Assembly: GCA_905250115.1 (NCBI GenBank)
Contig: CAJNOI010000050.1
Span: 124,706 to 188,705 of the forward strand
Length of the DNA: 64,000 nucleotides
Origin: Adineta steineri
Lineage: Eukaryota; Rotifera; Eurotatoria; Adinetida; Adinetidae
Direction of reading: 5' to 3'
This document shows positions 60,401 through 64,000 of this stretch, piece by piece. Position 1 is the stretch's first letter; the number at the start of each line of letters is the position of its first letter. The notes under the pieces were generated by a model that did no database searches, was not told the origin of the DNA, and saw nothing but the letters and a program-made list of their open reading frames with translations. Both the position numbers and the translations under genes were made by a program.

Positions 60401-61667
60401 GACAAAAAGACGGAATAGTCTAGGAAAAGAATAAAGACGAGAAGGAGAGAAAAAAGGAGACGAAAAGACGCTAGAATAACCGTTTGGAAAATTGATTTTT
60501 ATAAATAATTGAGCAAAGAGGAAGTGTGAGAAGGAAGAAAGTACACGAACGATGCTTTTTGTGTCGTGGATGACTTTTCGAGATCAGTGCTCAAGTCAAA
60601 ATGATTTTTTTTATTGGGTTAATGATTTTAAAATAGACTCCTTGGCATATTGCAGTAATACAAAAGAATAAAAAAAATGTATTTAAACACTTTGTTCATG
60701 TGTTTAATTGGGTTTATACATATGACACTTATCCTTATTTCAATGAGAGCACATACATATTATCACTACTGATGTTCTATTGCGAGGGTCAAATTCCCTA
60801 GAGAAGGAAAGACAGCGAGCGAGCGAGCAAGCGAGAGACAGGGAGAGAGAGAGAGTCAGCAGAATCTAAGGCACGCGAGACGCGCGAATAAGTACGCCTC
60901 TAGTGCTTATACTACGATACATTGATTAGATAAAAACTTGTTAAATGCAAAAGCGAATAACCCTTCTATTATCCATCATTACTCTATTTTTTTCCATGTT
61001 GAGCATATTTGTATTGAAAAAATCTGTTCGAGCATAGAAAAATATATTAATGTTCATTTTATTATCTTGTTATTATGATATATATATGACTATGAAGTGA
61101 AAAGAGCCCAACCTGATTAATATCAACTAATATTTGATGTACCACACATGTGCATGTATACATATCATAGCTAATACAACTATAAATGCCTTCGAGAAAC
61201 CTATTTTATGAGAAGAGTTTTTCAATCGTAGACTCTCTCTCTCTCTCCCGTTGTTTGTCTCTTTATTTCTCTATCTCTTAGCTTCTCTTTCTCGATCGTC
61301 GTTATATGGCTGATAAGAGAAAAGATGCGACATGACAATACAATATTCTCTCTTGTTGCTATTTGACTAAAGCTCTTTCGCGTTCCATTTCTTTTTCTCA
61401 TATTTTCCTTTTCTCTCTTTTGGCTTGATCGATTATTTCAGAGTAAAAAACTACCGCACCGACATGCATCATCATTCTCATCGAAAATGAAGTCGCTCAT
61501 CTAATCATTTTCTTGCTCGTCATCATTCTATTTACTACCCATCATCATTCCAAAATTGATTCACAAACTTTATCAATATTTACACTACATAGTTATTTTG
61601 TTCGTGCGTACCTATTCAGAAAAAAAAACAAAAGAACTACACAAATTCATTTCCTTCTTCAATTATA
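57417..61667. other. Large intergenic region, 4.25 kb
   Basis: This is the largest gap in the window, between the divergent cysteine-rich gene (minus) and rapsyn (plus). The first 3 kb are AT-rich with no persuasive frame. From about 59,860 there are ATC/CATCAT runs. From 60,200 a purine-rich patch follows (GA-rich to 60,480), then GAGC/GAGA repeats at 60,808-60,858 and CT-rich tracts at 61,232-61,300. Short frames (57845-58039, 59363-59605, 60207-60395) have random composition. The region probably holds a long regulatory area or an untranslated first exon for rapsyn, but I cannot locate it. Confidence 0.4.
60805..60858. repeat. GAGC/GAGA microsatellite
   Basis: A run of degenerate GAGC, then GAGA tetramers (AGCGAGCGAGCAAGCGAG and GGGAGAGAGAGAGAG). 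It is simple sequence in the long gap upstream of rapsyn. Confidence 0.75.
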
Positions 61668-63661
61668 ATGGGTCAACGAATGACTCGTCGACAAGTTGCT
61701 GAAGGCCTTGAATTATATGCAGAAAAAGATTATGATGCTGCTATTAAAAAATGGACAACAGCATTACCAAAAATGAAAGATAGTCGATTACGTTTTTCTA
61801 CACTTGGTTATTTAGCATTAGCATCACGTGATCGTGGACGAAATAAAGATTATCTTGTTCATGCTGTACAACAAATTGATATTGCTCATGAACTTGAAGA
61901 TAATGTACTTCGTGCTCAAGCGTATTTAAATCTATCACGTGCAAATGAAATGCTTGCTGATTATTTTAAAGCAGTAAGCTATTCACGTTCAGCTATGCAA
62001 TATTCACCAACAGGAGATTCTATACAAGGTTATGCTTTACTTGTTTCGGCTGATTCTTATATAGGCTTATGTAATTTTCCCAAAGTACTTGAATGTCTTG
62101 ATAAAGCGTTAAGTATCTCACATGAATGTGAAGATTATTTAATGGAAGTTCAAGTACTTGGTACAACTGCTAAGGTATTTCTTGCGTTAAAAGATTTTCC
62201 AAAAGCACTTGCATTTCAACGTCGTGCACATGAATTAGCTTTATCTAATGCAGCTTATGCCAGTGAACAAAATGCTGATAATAGTTCTAAATTTGTACGT
62301 TTAACAAAATTAAAATTAGCAACATCATTAAGACTTATGGGTGATTATCCAGGTGCAACTAAATGTGTTGAGGTTAATAACAAATTCTTCTTTTTATATG
62401 ATTTTAAAAAAATACATTTATTATAATAGGACGCAATGCGTGCTGCATCTAGTATTGGTGACCGACCTGTTCAAGCTAAATGTCTTGTATGTGTTGGTGA
62501 TATTCAACGTTCACAAAATAATAATGAGGTACTTAACAAATTATTATTTTGAGAGTTATTATGATAAAGCTACTTATATATATATAATACATATTATTAT
62601 TAAATATCTTTTATTTTTATGTTATAAGGTTGCTTGTAAAAAATATGAAGCAGCTATTCAAATGTTACAAGATATGAATGATAGATATAGTTCTACGCTA
62701 GCCATGCTTGGTCTTGTCAAAACTTTATTAGCACTCGGAACACATACACAAATGGTAAGCGATAACACATGTTAAATCAATTCTTTGACTGATATACATA
62801 CTGTTATTTTCATATATGGATAAAAATTAATGATAATAACAGTGACAAACTAAATATTCATATAATATTTGAAATAGAAGAAGAAGAATGTTTCTCACAT
62901 TAACATTTTTATAAGATTTTTTCGTAGTTAATAACAAATTCATATGGTTATTCATATTACTACTATAATGAATATATTTGATGAGAGTGTTATGTCTATT
63001 ATAGACATTTCAATGATATTTATTTCATCTATTATGTCTAAAGGAAAGAGAAAGAAAAAAAAGCCGGATAGAATTGAGTTTAATGATAGTTTTTTGCTTC
63101 TATTATAAGCAAATGACTTAGACATGTATTGAACAATGACAATTAGATAGAAATACTTTGATATATTTATAAGCACGTACAAAATTCAAATATATATTAT
63201 TCTTCGATAAAATTAGTACTTTTTTTTTTCTTTTAAGGCATCTGAAATTCTTGCAACGGCATTATCAACTTCAATATCAATGGGAAATAAGTTAATGCAA
63301 GCACGATGTCATTTGTTAAATGAGCGTATACTTATTTCCGAAAATCAATTAGAAGATGCACGACATGCATTTAATATAGCACATCGTCTTTATCAAGATG
63401 CTGATCTTTTATGTAAAATTTGTGAAAAACCAATGGGTATGCAACCAGATCAAATTCAAGCTTTAACATGTGCACATATCTTTCATGAAAAGTAAATAGA
63501 AAAAGAAAAAACTAAGAATAATAAATTTTCAATATTTTCATTTATTTTTTAGATGTATTCTAGATATATTAGAAAAATGGACTTATCAAGCACAATATTG
63601 TCCAAAATGCGGTAAAAGTGTTTTATATAGTGCAAGTTATATTGCATTATGTTGTTCCTGA
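61668..63661 (+). CDS. RAPSN: Rapsyn (43-kDa receptor-associated protein of the synapse)
   Basis: Exons 61668-62372, 62430-62528, 62629-62754, 63238-63491 and 63553-63661 give 430 residues, close to the vertebrate length of 412. Rapsyn clusters acetylcholine receptors under the synaptic membrane. The N-terminus MGQ is a myristoylation site as in vertebrate rapsyn. TPR repeats fill residues 5 to about 340. Matches to the family include EGLELYAEKDYDAAIKKWT, QIDIAHELED, YLNLSRANE and GDRPVQAKCLVCVGDIQRS. The C-terminus is a RING-H2 finger: C-x2-C in LLCKICEKP, then TCAHIFHEKC and YCPKCGK. The Cys of HEKC follows an intron. The RING contributes to ubiquitin ligase activity in vertebrates. A nearby rotifer muscle or neuronal role is inference. 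Confidence 0.9.
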
Positions 63662-63778
63662 TAAAATAAAATAAAAATATATATATTTTGTTTTCTTTTT
63701 ATTGCAATATATGTTCTCGGTGAAAATGTTTTTTTTTATAAAGCTAACTATATGATAAAATAAATGTGTTTAAAAAAT

Positions 63779-64000
63779 TTATTTGGAATATTTGTAAAAA
63801 CCTTCACCAGTTTTTCTACCAAATTTGCCTTCAGAAACAAGTTTATTTACTAATTCACTTGGTTGAAATTCTGGATCGTTTGGAAAACGTTTAAGCCAAC
63901 CGTCACTAACAAATTTCCATGTATCTAATCCAACATAATCCAATAATTCAATTGGTCCCATTGGATAACCAGCACCTAATTTCATTGCAGTATCAATATC
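63779..64000 (-). CDS. HADH: 3-hydroxyacyl-CoA dehydrogenase, C-terminal part (cut by window end)
   Basis: The frame runs from the window edge down to the stop at 63779, about 73 residues. It reads [31 protein letters not shown], then [20 protein letters not shown], the dimerisation domain of short-chain L-3-hydroxyacyl-CoA dehydrogenase. In mitochondria this enzyme performs the third step of fatty-acid beta-oxidation (NAD-dependent oxidation of 3-hydroxyacyl-CoA). The N-terminal NAD-binding part lies beyond the window. It converges with rapsyn; the stops are 117 bp apart. Confidence 0.9.
   Translation of the reverse strand, partial: DIDTAMKLGAGYPMGPIELLDYVGLDTWKFVSDGWLKRFPNDPEFQPSELVNKLVSEGKFGRKTGEGFYKYSK

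Overview
The window looks like nuclear DNA of a bdelloid rotifer, probably a Rotaria-like species. That is an inference from content. Metazoan genes are present (rapsyn, ATG4, a SPATA18/MIEAP-like gene, a peptidoglycan recognition protein). They sit beside families known to be expanded in bdelloids: ADP-ribosyltransferase plus TPR proteins, FG-GAP propellers, tandem paralogue pairs and membrane orphans. The DNA is AT-rich, most introns are 45-80 bp with GT-AG ends, and genes lie close together on both strands. Nearly all spliced models below were assembled by eye from splice sites and reading phase. Each total coding length divides by three, but none has transcript support.

Layout. 0.2-3.0 kb: an ART-TPR gene on the minus strand, broken by a small TA-flanked DNA element. 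3.5-6.0 kb: a membrane protein with two LamG-like domains. 7.1-10.0 kb: a membrane-anchored seven-repeat FG-GAP protein (minus). 10-12.4 kb: repeat-rich, with a giant imperfect hairpin that has a hAT-like element inserted in it. 12.4-16.7 kb: three units of a two-transmembrane cysteine-rich family, two of them fused in one gene. 18.0-20.1 kb: a secreted/type I membrane glycoprotein (minus). 21.4-29.5 kb: a MIEAP-like gene with up to five alternative first exons and an antisense four-TM gene inside one intron. 30.9-32.9 kb: a second ART-TPR gene, intact but with lost catalytic residues. 35.0-36.7 kb: a CABIT-like adaptor, followed by an orphan gene. 37.7-40.4 kb: two tandem type II membrane glycosyltransferase-like genes (minus). 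41.4-42.3 kb: a PGRP amidase. 42.4-45.3 kb: an F-box/LRR-like gene (minus) with a foldback element in an intron. 45.8-47.5 kb: ATG4 (minus). 48.0-52.9 kb: two tandem copper amine oxidase genes (minus). 53.4-54.4 kb: a type I membrane orphan (minus). 57.0-57.4 kb: a small secreted eight-cysteine protein (minus). 61.7-63.7 kb: rapsyn. 63.8-64.0 kb: the 3' end of a 3-hydroxyacyl-CoA dehydrogenase gene (minus).

There is no operon or pathway cluster. Two themes stand out. The first is repeated local duplication followed by divergence (ART-TPR, two-TM family, glycosyltransferases, amine oxidases). The second is small non-autonomous DNA transposons and foldbacks in introns, between genes and, in one case, inside a coding exon. 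ATG4 and the MIEAP-like gene both relate to autophagy or mitochondrial turnover, but their proximity may be chance. No tRNA, rRNA, CRISPR or bacterial-type feature was seen.
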